The notes under the pieces were generated by a model. The model searched no databases, was not told where the DNA came from, and was given only the letters and a program-made list of their open reading frames with translations. A DNA stretch of 64,000 nucleotides, from contig NC_049905.1 in the NCBI RefSeq assembly GCF_001411555.2, forward strand, positions 10,135,053-10,199,052. Reading direction: 5' to 3'. Shown here piece by piece: positions 20,960-32,458 of the stretch. The translations under genes and the position numbers were made by a program. Origin of the DNA: Juglans regia (Eukaryota > Streptophyta > Magnoliopsida > Fagales > Juglandaceae). The first letter of the stretch is position 1; each line of letters opens with the position of its first letter.

Positions 20960-22400
20960 TTACAAAAACTTATTCTTTTGTTGATATGTCATCTCAGGCG
21001 GTAGAATTTTGGACACCAAATAATTTACCCTGTCTGCATACCATGGAACGACTTGGACAACCATTAACTGCTTGTCGGGGAAAATCTCATTAATCGGGAA
21101 TCTCTCCTTGGCAACTGCCTCTTTAAGCTCACTGAGAGATAAGTGGTCGGCCACTACATTCTCGGTACCTTTCTTATCTCTTGTTTCCAAATCGAACTCT
21201 TGTAGTAGTAGAATCCATCGTAACAGTTTTGGTTTAGCATCCCTCTTCGATAGCAAGTATTTAAGAGCCGAGTGATCGGTGTAGAAGACCACCTTTGAAC
21301 CTATCAAATAAGAACGATATTTGTCAAAGGCAAACACAACTGCTAACAATTCATTTTCAGTTGAGCTTCTGTTAAGGTCCGACTTGCATAATAAATAACA
21401 TGAAAAAATTTATCTTTTCTCTGCCCCAAAACAGCTCCTATAGCATAATCGCTAGCATCACACATTAATTCAAAAGGTAAATTCCAATCCGCTGATAAAA
21501 TGATAGGTGCTGAAATTAATTTCTTTTTCAATGTTTCAAAAGCATGCAAGCATTTAACAGAAAATTCAAATCGAGTATGTTTAATCAATAGAGTGCAGAG
21601 AGGTTTAGTAATTTGGAAAAAATCTTTAATAAACCGGCGATAGAACTCGGCGTGACCCAAGAAGCTCCTGACGCCTTTCACATTGGCCGGTGGTGGGAGT
21701 TTGTCAATAACTTCTATCTTTGCTCGATTGACCTCAATTCTCTTGAAGGAAATGCGGTGGCCGAGTACTATTCCCTCGACCATGGAGTGACATTTTTCCC
21801 AATTTAAAACAAGATTTGTCTCCTTACATCTCTGCAAAACCAAAGATAAATTATATAAGCAGTTATCAAAAGAGTGACCAAAAACCAAGAAGTCATCCAT
21901 GAAGACTTCTAGAAAATTTTCCACCATGTTCGATAAAATGGACATCAGGCATCTTTGAAAAGTGGCTAGCGCATTGGAAAGGCCAAAAGGCAAGCGCCTG
22001 TATGCAAAAGTGCCCTAAGGATAGGTAAAAGTGGTCTTCTCCTAATCATTGGGTGCAATGGCTATTTGATTGTACTCCGAATATCCATCTAGAAAACAGT
22101 AGTAAGCGTGGCCGGCAAGTCTTTCTAGCATTTGATCAATAAACGGTAAGGGAAAATGGTCTTCCTGAGTTGCATCATTCAGTCTTCGATAGTCCATGCA
22201 TACTCGCCATGTCGTGACCGTCCTCGTTGGTATGCGTTCATTGTTGTCATTTTTTTATCACGCTTATCCCTCCTTTCAATGGAACGACTTACACTGGACT
22301 TACTCATGCACTATCTGAGATTGGATAAATGATCTCGACATCTAAAAGCTTTAATACCTCTTTATGCACCACTTCTTGCATTGATGGATTCAATCTCCTC
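20960..22400 (-). pseudogene. Athila-like reverse transcriptase and RNase H, broken
   Basis: From 21993 the frame shows M-P-F-G-L-S-N-A and the catalytic F-M-D-D followed by F-L-V-F-G, then the connection (R-S-F-L-G-H-A-E-F-Y-R-R-F-I) and RNase H (C-D-A-S-D-Y-A-I-G-A-V-L-G). RNase H continues in another frame at 21349-20960 ([10 protein letters not shown]). The N-terminal RT half, 22400-22000, is scrambled by indels and stops. Confidence 0.9.
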
Positions 22401-23835
22401 TAGGGTTGGACGATTAGATTAAAATTATCCTCTATTAAAATCTTGTGCATGCAAATTGAAGGACTAATTCCTTTGATGTCCAAGATGGTCCAACCCAAAG
22501 CCTTTTTGTGCTCCCACAAGACTCTCAACAACTTTTCTTCCTCTATATCTCTCAATAAACTGTTAATAATAACTAGAAAAGTAAAGTCCTGGCCCAAGAA
22601 AGCGTACCTTAAATTTGATGGAAGTGGCTTGCGTTCAGACTTGGGTGATGTCGGCTGAGATGAGTGTAGCTCTTTCACTTTAAGTTTTATTGAAGGAGAA
22701 AGGAATGGTGTAGCTTCCAAATATTTCTCACACTTCCTAACCTCTTCATCTTTGGATTCAATAGATGTAAAGTGAGTAAGACATACCTCAAGTGGTAGTT
22801 TTGGAAATTCAGCTCCATAAGTTTCGTCATCCTTGACCATGTCTCGGTCACTTATTTGAAAGCAAGAATGTACCTTGGAAGGGAATTCCATAGATTTAAA
22901 TACATGAAAAGTGACCTGCTCCTCGCCGACCCTCAAAACGAGTTTCCCTTTCTGGACATCAATTAATGTTCTCCCCGTCACCAGAAACGTCGGCCCAATA
23001 TCAAAGGAATCTCCTCGTCTTCCTCCATATCAAGTACAATGAAATCGGAGGAGAAGATGAACTTATCAACTTTCACCAGAACGTCCTCAATGAGTCCTCT
23101 CCGATATTTGATAGATCTGTCTGCCAACTCTAGAGATATGGTGGTCGGCTTTACTTCTTCATGACCCAGTTTCCTGAAAATAGAGAGAGGCATTAGATTA
23201 ATACTTGCCCCTAAGTCACATAAACCTTTTTCAAAATAGGAATTTCCTATAGTGCAAGGGATCGTGAAACTCCCCGCATCTTTCAACTTAGGTGGCAACT
23301 TCTTTTGTAAAATTGCACTGCTCTCCTCCGTCAGCATCACAGTCTCATGCTCCTCCAACTTCCGCTTGTTTGATAATATATCCTTAAAAAATTTTGCATA
23401 TTTAGGCATTTGCTCTAAGGCTTCAATGAGAGGAATATTAATATGCAATTTCTTAAATATACTTAGAAATTTAGAGAATTGATTATCAATTTTATTTTTC
23501 TTTAATCTTTGCGGAAAATGAATTGGTGGATCATAAATTGAAAGAGAATAAGTTTCAGCAGTAAACTCCCTGGATTTCTTAGATTTTGCATCCCCTTTAT
23601 TCTCTCTAATCTTCTCAAATTGCTGGTCGGTCGCCTCCTTATCGGTTTTTTTCACCTCGTCCTCAGTTTCCTTCTTCTCGATCTTCACATTTTCGACTTC
23701 TGCATCTCGATCGGTACTTACTGTTTGTGGTTGGTCATATGTCTGCCCACTTTGCAATGTTATGGCTTTGACATGCTCTTTTGGATTGGTTACAATGTTG
23801 CTTGGTAAAGTCCCCACTGTCCTTTTAGTTCGCAT
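22400..23835 (-). pseudogene. Athila-like protease and linker
   Basis: Two open segments (23835-22978 and 22981-22400) in adjoining frames. The protease active site reads L-C-D-L-G-A-S-I-N-L-M-P at about 23210-23180, typical of Athila. Upstream is a charged K/E-rich linker (23750-23550), downstream the flap and linker toward RT. Frame changes between the two segments. Confidence 0.85.
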
Positions 23836-23967
23836 GTTGGAGAGCTGATCGATTGTGGATGGATGCTGCGTTTGTTTGGATCACCATTTCAGTCTTTTGC
23901 ATGTACTGCATAAACATATCCTCAAGTGCTGGCTTCTTCTCTTGCTGTGGAAACTGATGAGGTGGTC

Positions 23968-24810
23968 TTACCGGCCTTTGGTTATTGCTCCATAAAAAGT
24001 TAGGTTGATTTCTCCATCAGGGATTGAACGTGTTTGAATATGGATTGTTTTGACGTTGGAAATTGGATACGTAGTAGGGTTGTTCTTGGCTCGGTTGGAC
24101 AAAAGGATTCCCCACTTGGCAATCAACACTTGTATGATTTCCTGCGCAATGATCAGAAACAACAATTGTTTGAATAGCATTAACGTTCATCTTACCTAAT
24201 TGTTGTGAAAGATTTGCCATCTATGCTGCTAGTGTGGTAATATAATCAAGTTCGAAAACTCTAGCCGCCTTTCTTGGCATTGCTCTCTCGCAAACCACTG
24301 ATAGTTGTTGGACGCCAGTTCTTCTAGAAGTTCATATGCGGCTCCATGGGTCTTACTCACTAATGCTCCCCCCGCGGCTGCATCAACCATAGATCAGTTT
24401 GTGGGTCCTAGACCATTGTAAAATGTCTCTACTTGAAGCCAGGCGAGGAGGTCGTGATGTGGACACTTGCGCAATACGTCTTTGTATCTCTCCCACGCCT
24501 CATACAATGATTCACCCTCAAATTGGGCAAAGGTAGTAATATCATTCCTTAATTTCGTTGTCTTGGCCGGAGGGAAACACTTTGCTAAGAATTTTTGTGC
24601 CAACTCCCAGGTGGTGATGATGCCGGGCAGCAAAGAATTCAACCAAGCTTTTGCTTTTTCCCTATGTGAAAAAGGGAAAAGTTTCAATCGGACTGCATCA
24701 TCTATCACTTCGTTGTGTTTAAAAGTATCACAAATTTTCAGGAAATTTGCATTACTGGCATTAGGATCCTCTTGTGACAGCTCCCCAAACTGGACGGTTT
24801 GTTGGATCAT
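23968..24810 (-). pseudogene. Athila-like gag, broken
   Basis: 24810-24394 matches the retrotransposon gag domain (A-K-A-W-L-N-S-L and F-P-P-A-K-T-T-K-L-R, then Y-E-A-W-E-R-Y-K). A stop near 24390 separates it from a C-terminal segment (24220-23968) with a degenerate zinc-knuckle-like C-A-G-N-H-T-S-V-D-C. The start of gag upstream of 24810 is also disrupted. Confidence 0.88.
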
Positions 24811-25160
24811 TTGAATGATGGCCAGCTTGATTTTGAAATTATTGGCATGTATAGCTGGTCACCCCATTGATCGAGGGCGTCGCATAGTCTCTTAGCACCT
24901 TATGCTCCTGGTCGGCCATATTAACTTCATAGGCGGCAAACTCTTTCTTTTTCTCTTTAATGATCCGATGTAAGGTCTTCTCAATCTCGGGATTGAAAAG
25001 CGTATACTCTAATGATCTGGATCGGCGCTTGCACTTCTGAATCCTGAAAAATAAAAAATCAAACCGAGATCAAATTAAATCTTTTTTTTTTAAATAAATA
25101 AAATAAAATCCAAAGTAGTAAACATCTAGCTGATATCAATATCAATAACAAATCATTATT
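24811..25160 (-). other. Athila-like 5' leader and gag start
   Basis: Between PBS and the open part of gag. Fragments of the gag N-terminus can be read near 24830-25020; the rest is untranslated leader. Confidence 0.6.
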
Positions 25161-25177
25161 CCACGGTAACGGCGCCA
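25161..25177 (-). other. Athila-like primer binding site
   Basis: On the minus strand TGGCGCCGTTACCGTGG lies six bases inside the 5' LTR. TGGCGCCGTT is the start of the tRNA-Asp-type site usual for Athila elements. Confidence 0.85.
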
Positions 25178-25183
25178 AAAACT

Positions 25184-26270
25184 TGTTTGAGTAAAATATA
25201 TCTGCAAGTGCATAGAATCGAAACAAGTAGTAAAGTGTTTTAAACTAAAAGGATATCGAACCCACAGGGAATAATGATGCTATTGAGTATTGAAATTGAC
25301 TAAATTAATTACTATTTAGAAAATCGAGAATTGGAGAAAGAGTTATCTAAAATGAACTAAATAAAAGAGCATCAAAACTAAGAATTTAAAGGTATAAGAA
25401 TAGATCTAGAGCGTTTGATTTCACCTATCAAATCCCACACAATTTAGTCCTCATTGTCGTAGAATTCCAATTATCCCGTATTGATGATACAAATCCCTTA
25501 ATTATTCAATATTTTCTCTCAAACAATATAAAAAATATCTCTAATTAATAACTCCATATTTTTATGTGAATTTAACGAATTAGAAACTCATTAAGTTCTT
25601 TGGATAATAGCTTCTAAAGATAAATATTAACATAGAAGGAAAAAAAATATCCCAAAAATATCGGATTTATAAAAAATGGAAGATTCAGTGATATCCGACT
25701 TGATATGAGGAAATCAGGAGGATTTGATAGTCAGCAGATTGAGTACGAAACTCGGGAGGATCCTATTGGGTAGATGCCGCGTGCACTGAATATAATTGGG
25801 GTGGAGATCACAAATGAACGGGCATGGAGATCACTGATGAACGGGCATGGAGATCACTCCTAGCCTACGGAGTGGAAATACTCTTGACCGCTCTTTCTAG
25901 TTGTTGCCATGATGTCATTTAGATTGGTCTTTTTAAGTTGGTCGTTTAGACTAGTCGCCCAATCTACCCTCTTTTAGCCTTGTCGCCAAGTCTTCACGCA
26001 TTTGGGTGCGAATCTCCTTGCCTACCAAAAGGTAAGCCTTCTCGCCTTTAGGCGCGAGAAATCTCTTTGAGGCCTCTCATCGGTCTGAATCCTTGGTCCT
26101 TTCTTGTGTACCAAAATGCTATCATTTTGCACTAAATCTTCTCATTCCTTCAAATTCAAGAAAGTAAATAAAAATATGAAGAAATAAACTAAAATCAATA
26201 GGATTGAAGGGAAAATGACACTTTTCATAATTAAAAGAATGATAACATCACATAAAAATAACACTTATCA
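25184..26270 (-). repeat. Athila-like 5' LTR, internally deleted
   Basis: 1,087 bp; plus strand TGTTTGAGTAAAA...ACACTTATCA. About 550 bp present in the other LTR are missing at about 25602, with a short TGGA/GGA microhomology at the joint. Confidence 0.9.
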
Positions 26271-27291
26271 ATGTGCAGGTGCACGGTGTTAGTGATTCGG
26301 GAGGTGCATGTGCGTGCACATAGTATATTTAAGTGTAGAGTACTAGCCCATGTTCTCCCCCCTCTTTTTGCATAGTGCACTTAAAGTGGACTGAGCACTT
26401 GCAGCTCAAGTGGCCAAGGAACTGGTTTTCTGGGCTTATATGTTGGGCGCATAAAAAACACTTAAATGCATAGTGAATTTAACCACATGGGCGAGGAAAG
26501 GTTCACTCGCTCACTTTTTACAATAGTGTTGATCATAAAAATAAAAGTTGAAAGGCCGAGAATACTTATTTGGAAAAATTTTATCCGCTCGCTTGGAGAT
26601 TATTTCGCACGCTGGAAAGTTGTCATTCTCCCACTTCTGATGTAGAAAGTAATCGTATCTCACAGACGGTGCCAACTGCTAATGTCAAAAAATTGCACAA
26701 CTGGTCGGAAGAGGAGAAAGAGTCATTACCGGCCCACTGCTACGGTATGGGCCTCAATCAGTGTGGTTTGGTGCCCCCAACAGCAATCCAGTGTGAATAT
26801 ATGACATCCGTACGTACATCCATGTCACTGAACAGGAAATAAATGTCCGAAAAATAAAAGAGATAGAGACACACAGATTTACATGGTTCGACATAATGTC
26901 TACGTCCATGGGTCATTTGGGGGGTGGGATCCACTATAATATGATTGTTTTACAAGATCTCTTGGTCTTTAATCCTCCCTATAAAATGGAGATCAGACAT
27001 CTATCTTCTGGCGGAGATCTTCCCTCTAGAGCTCATGTCGCTCAGTTGGAGAAGCTGAAGGAGAAGTCGAAGTAGCCGTCTGGTCCCCCTCATTTATCCT
27101 CTGTCCCTCATTTATTTATGTTACATCTCCTCTCCTTTACATCACATCTGTTATTTTCCCTCTTGACACCCTTCTTTTCCCCAACCTCTTGTTCCCTCCT
27201 TCCTTCTCTCTTTCTTCCCTCCCGATGAGACCCCCAATCTTGGGCTGGGCTTGGAATTCCACTTTGGGTTTGAGATATTTTATCCCCTCCA
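26271..27291 (-). mobile_element. truncated copy of the non-coding LTR element family
   Basis: Related to 49348-53437: an LTR at 26677-27291 (TGCTAATGTC...TTATCCCCTCCA), a PBS on the minus strand just inside it (TGGCACCGTCTGTGAGA, 26674-26658), and about 400 bp of internal sequence that matches 52545-52695. The rest is cut off by the Athila-like LTR at 26270. It is inserted in the copia fragment that follows. Confidence 0.82.
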
Positions 27292-28270
27292 AGAGTCAAT
27301 AGTAGATAAATCACTACTAGCAAGGAGAATATCATTGACATAAACCAATAAAGCCACAAATTTATTGCCTTCGTTTTTAGTGACTAATGACTAATCTTAA
27401 TTGGATTGTGAGAATCCAATATAAAGTAAAGTTGATGTAAATTTTAAATGCAACTGCATAGAGGCTTGTTTCAATCCATATAAGGAATTATGTAGTTGAC
27501 ATACTCTTGCATCTCCCTTACTAAGATAACCAAGAGCTACTTTCATGTAAACTTCTTTATCTAAATCTGCATATAAGAAGGCGTTATTGACATCTATATG
27601 GAAAATATGGCAATTATGAATAGCAGCAAGAGACAAAATACATTTGACTGTGACCATTTTTGCAACAAGTGAGAAAGTTTGAAAAATGTCTAGACTTTCC
27701 CTTTGAGTTTATCCGCTGGCAACAAGTCTTACCTTATATCATCATTGTATTTGATTTTATAGAACCATTTACAATCTATAGGAGTTTTGTTTGGAGGAAT
27801 TGTTGTAAGAACCCCCAGTGTTATTAGATTCTAGTGCAAATAGTTTTATAGACATAACATCTCGCCAATGAGAATGCTTAACAATTTGGTGATAAAAACT
27901 AAGTTCTAGATTAGAGGGTATAGCTACAATAAATGCTTTATGTGATGAAGACTATTTAGAGTAAGATAGTACATCATAAATACTGTATTTGTTACCTAGA
28001 CAGAAAGCAAGACCTCCAGAAGATGTGGGAGAAATAGACGCAGCTAAATTACTATCCTATTTGACAGCCCATCAAATTGTGCCTTGTAAGCATCCACATA
28101 AGAAGTTTGTTTAAGTTGATTCAATGTCTTCACACGTTCATGATATGTTGTTAGCCAAAATCTAATCTGTAGGGCTTCATAAATGAATCACAACCTATAA
28201 ACTGAACACAATCTAAGGCGTCTTGATATCAAACCAAAGCCTCCCCTTTGATATGATGAGAAGCCATTAA
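27292..28270 (-). pseudogene. old Ty1/copia pol fragment
   Basis: Minus-strand copia reverse transcriptase. 27657-27397 reads the palm segment (H-I-D-V-N-N-A-F-L then S-L-Y-G-L-K-Q-A). A shifted frame at about 27360-27292 gives the Y-V-N-D-I-L-L-A-S active site, with Asn for the first Asp. It stops exactly where the LTR element begins. 27700-28270 holds further decayed pol/gag-like text with many stops. Confidence 0.75.
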
Positions 28271-28312
28271 AAGCCCTGGTTGGAATGTGTTTGATGAAAC
28301 TCAAAACTAGTA

Positions 28313-28524
28313 GGTACGTTTGGATTCCAAACCCATATAAACTCATCTCAACTCATTTTATCTAATCGTTACAATTTTTTCAAATTTCAACACAAAATAT
28401 AATAAAAAATTCAACTTTTTCAAATCCCAAAATAATAATAATAATATTAAAAAATAATATTCTAACAATATTTTATTTAATTTTTAACTTTCATCTCAAC
28501 TCAGTTTAACATCCAAATGCAGCC
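28313..28524. repeat. MITE of the ATGAGATGAGAT family, copy 3
   Basis: About 210 bp between GTACGTTTGGATTCC and ACATCCAAATGCAGCC. Internal CTCATCTCAACTCAT and TTTCAAATCCC blocks match the other copies. Confidence 0.75.
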
Positions 28525-29345
28525 TAAGTAGCCTTAAAAATCTGTCTAGTAGGATTGTTCCCATCGAAGTGGGGAAAACGTAGGCACAACCCCTTGGTAT
28601 AAAACCCCTCTCCTCGTTTCCCACTACTCTAGGTTCCTGCGCCTCATCTTAAACAGAATTAACTTGTCTACACTCAACTAAAGATCGGATCATATCTTTA
28701 TTAAGCTGCAGGCGGTGCTTTAGGAACATGAAATAAAGGCACGAAAGGGGAACTTGAGACAAGAATCTAGAGATGCTTGCCTATTGTCATTGTGTGTCCT
28801 ACTTGACATTAACTTAAAAGAAAAACTCTATTTTCAAGCCGATGTGTAGAACACATCTAGTAAAGTCCTTAGTGACATAATTTTATTTTGAATATAAATT
28901 TTAAAATTAATTTGAATCTTACAAATCAAATCTTAACATTTAAGTGGTGTAGATGGTCATATACTCTATAACTGGCTTGAGATCAACAAAATAATACTTA
29001 ACTTAAATTTTAAAAATGAGTGGTAATTTAACATAGTATTTGTTAATGCATTTTGCGGCCCTTAGCAATGTTTTAGACCTAAACAAACATGACAATTCCA
29101 ACTAAGCAACTCAGACTCTGATGACAAATATTTTCTGCAGAATAAAAAAAAATGTTATATTTTCCTATCCTTTTTATTTGGAAAATATAAACAAAAATGA
29201 CAAAGAAGAAATTGGAACAAATTATATGCATGCTACAAAATATTATACTAGCTAAACAAACCTAAAAATATTCCTCGTTTTCAAAATCTAAATATACACA
29301 AAAAATGTTAGAAGCATAGAATTACTTTGACAATTTTTTACCTCA
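28525..29345. other. intergenic DNA, no gene seen
   Basis: No open frame or family resemblance. AT-rich from 28860 on. Confidence 0.5.
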
Positions 29346-29346
29346 A

Positions 29347-29397
<51 letters not shown>
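29346..29397. repeat. (AAT)n microsatellite
   Basis: About 17 uninterrupted AAT/ATA units. Confidence 0.97.
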
Positions 29398-29506
29398 TAC
29401 AACCTAAAATGGGAAATTTAAGCAATCAAATATATAAGTTGCAACCTAAAATGGAAAATTTTATTTTCCTGATATAAGGAAAGTGATCAAGTAGATGATG
29501 TTGTAG

Positions 29507-30500
29507 ATAGGGGTGTGCATGTGACCCGAGCACCCGTTGGGCCCGATTAGGCTGACCCGAACCGATCCGAATTTTATCGGGTATTACTTGAGCGGGTCAC
29601 TAACCCGACTAAATAACAGGTTTGTTAATCAGTGTCAACCCGTCCGAGAGTATAAAAGCATACTGATTACTGATTCCTCAAACCCTAGTTTTGGATTTGC
29701 TATGCAGAGAAGAGGAGAAGAGAAAAACACAAAAATCCAACCAGAGATTGGAACAAAAGAAAATCCAAGTACAAGTTGGATTCATAAAAATATTCTCGAT
29801 CAGCTTTTTTCACAATAAGATTTGTCATTTTGATTTTTGTTTTGAGAGTAAGTGGTGGTACTATTGGATCAGAAGGCCTTCGATATTCGGGAGGATCATG
29901 AAGATCACATAAAGAGAAGACATGAAATTTCAGCATTAAAGGCACTTACAGATGAGAAAGGAAGCAGTGATCGGAGTGGTCAAACTTGAAGGAATCACGC
30001 CAGGGGGCACTGGTGATGCCGGTCATCTCGAAGTCAATGGCAACAAAGTCGGTGGATCGAACTTTCCTCTCCTAGATTATTCAAACCAAAACCCACAAAT
30101 TCCTAACAACTAAATCAAAAATTTCTTTAATACCTAGATCAAGGGGCTTAAGAACCGAATGGTCTAATGAGTACCTAGATCAAGGGGCCCAAGAACCGAA
30201 TGGTCTAATGAGTACCCATTACCCAATACTCAAAATAGACCATATAGATTCCCAAGACACTTCTCTCTTCCTGTCCCGTGGTTTATGAAATATTTACGTT
30301 TCTGGAAGGTATGTGAAATATTTACGTTTAGCATCTTTCGAAAAGTAAAACGATATTGATTTTAATGGTCGGGTTATACGGGTTCGACCCGATTTGCTTT
30401 TGTTCGGGTAGGGCCGGTTGCTTTTTTTTCCGTAAAAATAAATAAATAAATAAACAAAAGACAGTCGGGTTGGGCAAAAACCCAACTGGAACAGACCAAG
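29507..30500. mobile_element. TE-like segment with CCCGA/TCGGG ends and a captured exon
   Basis: Starts TAGGGGTGTGCATG followed by repeated GACCCGA/GGGTCAC motifs. TCGGGTT and GACCCGA motifs recur at 30366-30420 and 30464-30475. This style (TAGGGGTG end, pentanucleotide repeats inside) resembles hAT-like MITEs elsewhere in the window, but the matching right end and TSD were not found. Inside are the PARN-like exon (29950-30071) and, on the plus strand, a TATAAAAGC (about 29651) with AAACCCTAG (about 29679), a promoter-like pair. Confidence 0.4.
29950..30071 (-). pseudogene. exon fragment of a PARN-like poly(A) ribonuclease
   Basis: A 122-nt exon on the minus strand, bounded by an AG acceptor (30073-30072) and a GTAAGT donor (29949-29944). 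It encodes F-V-A-I-D-F-E-M-T-G-I-T-S-A-P-W-R-D-S, the first DEDD exonuclease motif (D-x-E) of CAF1/PARN-family deadenylases, with most similarity to plant PARN-like proteins. The residues after F-D-H-S-D diverge from the family. No other PARN exon is visible within several kb on either side, so this is an isolated fragment, not a gene. Confidence 0.7.
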
Positions 30501-31750
30501 TTGCAGACCTTGTTGTAAGGCATCATAATTTCGAAGCGGGTTGCAAATACTTATATGTTGCGATGAAGATCGCCGTAAATAGACATTTGTGGTCAAAAAA
30601 ATATTTTCAGCGATTTATGATAGCCATAAATAGTCTTTTATAAAATAAAAAAAAAATACTAGTAAAACAGTATGAGAGCCTTATACCTAAAACACAAAAA
30701 TGTGAACAATATATTACGAATACACTAAGGCCATATATTAAAAATAAAATACTAGTAAAACAGTATCACATCCATATACCCTTACCTAAAATACATCAAG
30801 AATGTAAACAATATATTACAAATACACTAAGCCCATAGATTAAAAAACAATAAAAAAATAGTACAATAATTGAAATAGACCCGATAAATCTCAGCCAACC
30901 TCTCTATGGTATACTTTTTAACAAGCAGCTAGAGATTCAGATTGGGAATATATTGGAATACAAACAACAATTTATAGGTAGTTTGAAGAGAAAGGAAAAA
31001 ACAAAAAAAAACAATTAAGCACAAGTATTAAACCATGGAAAAATGCACTAAATGAGTAAAGTAGCAAAAGGAAAAAATTTCAAGTAAAATACCAAATGCA
31101 CTTGAGTAGAGCTGAAAGCAAAAATTTTCTATTGTAATTTAATACGTTAAATCTATTTTATAATAAAAATGAACATACCTAATAGACCGCATTAAACTAT
31201 ATTAACTTAGAAATTTTCTTGTATAAAATTTTCAAATGGATCAAGCATTTCCATGTTAAAATACTCATAGGTTTGAAAAAACCACCAATTTTGTAAATTT
31301 TGTCATTTTATTCTTTATATCAATTTTGTTGTTTTTTTGATAAGGTAAGGTGTCCGCTTTGAGACTATAAAAAAAATGATTTTTATTGCCTTTTATACTT
31401 CCATAATTTTCTTTGTTTCTTTCAGTTTCTAATTCTTTATTAAGTGTATTTATATCAAGTGTTTAATGGAGGACACATTTTAATGGAAAGGGTACATTAA
31501 TTGCAATATTTGTTTGTCAGGTTAGGGAGTGATTGGCAAAATTGATAGTTTCAGGTGCTGACTGAAAATTGGCCGATGAGGGGATTAATTTATATGTTTC
31601 TTTATTTTTATTTCCCTCATTTGTTTGGTCTAGTGGGGAAGTAGGATTTAATTTTCATGTTTTTATCCAAACCGTATAAATATTTTGGACATAATAATTA
31701 AATCGGTAATAAATATTACTGAATCAATTTTACTTGTTAATCTCTCTTAT
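30501..31750. other. AT-rich intergenic DNA
   Basis: No gene seen. It contains a diverged direct repeat: ACTAGTAAAACAGTAT...ATATTAC(G/A)AATACACTAAG at 30658-30730 and 30750-30832. Confidence 0.5.
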
Positions 31751-31943
31751 GGTCTCGTTTGGTTACAAATAAGAGATAAGATAAAAATTGAATAAAATAT
31801 TATTATAATATAATTTCTTAATATTATTTTTATTTTAAAATTTGAAAACATTGAATTGTTTATTTTATTTTATTTAAGAATTTTAAAAAATTATAATGAT
31901 GAGATGAGATGAGATGAGATGAGAAGAACAAACCAAACTTAAT
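31751..31943. repeat. MITE of the ATGAGATGAGAT family, copy 4
   Basis: Ends GGTCTCGTTTGGTT and AACCAAACTTAA. Carries GATGAGATGAGATGAGATGAG near the right end and the same AT-rich interior as the other copies. Confidence 0.78.
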
Positions 31944-32458
31944 CTTAATTTTGATCCTGAAATTTGTGGAATTATTTTCATTTCATATATAGCACAGCAT
32001 TTACTGAATAATGTGAGAAATCCTTGTTCTCACCGTCGAGTTAAAATATATAGAACTTCACAAGCTGGAAATGTAAAATAAGTCAAGTAAGTACTCAAAG
32101 GTGATGTATTAGTACAAGATTTCTGTGCTCAATTTTGAGAGCCTGAAACAAATTAATTCGGAAAAATAGAGATCAGAAGCCGGAACTGGAAGCGAGAAAC
32201 GACGGGAAAACTGATTGAAAAAGAACTTGATGATCAATTTCAAGATTAACAGCATTGGTTCTGACCTTTAGAAATGGGCATGATACAGGATGGAACAGAG
32301 AAAGATGGCAATTATAAAAAGCAGCACTCAAGAGTCGATGATCACGACTGTTCAACCCAAATCAACAAAAAAACATAGAAAAGTACAAGACAATTGAAGT
32401 ACCCCCAGAAAGAATCCCATTCGGGAAACTGGAGCACATATCTTCAAGTTTCTTTGGG
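31944..32458. other. 3' flank of the first FLA gene
   Basis: No separate gene seen. The part nearest 32458 is probably the 3' UTR of the FLA gene. Confidence 0.5.

Larger units (their letters stand above)
16879..26270 (-). mobile_element. Athila-like Ty3/gypsy retrotransposon, decayed
   Basis: Minus-strand element with right (5') LTR 25184-26270, PBS, gag, protease, reverse transcriptase, RNase H and integrase in Ty3/gypsy order, PPT at about 18120-18131, and left (3') LTR 16879-18119, whose outer part is lost in the gap. The reading frames are interrupted many times, so it is inactive. It sits inside a non-coding LTR element whose remainder begins at 26271. The predicted right TSD would start ATGTG; the left one is hidden in the gap. 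Confidence 0.93.

Noticed and set aside
29700..29945. 81-aa minus-strand frame following the PARN-like exon
   Set aside because: Begins in the predicted intron after a good donor site and resembles nothing I know; kept only as intron/TE sequence.
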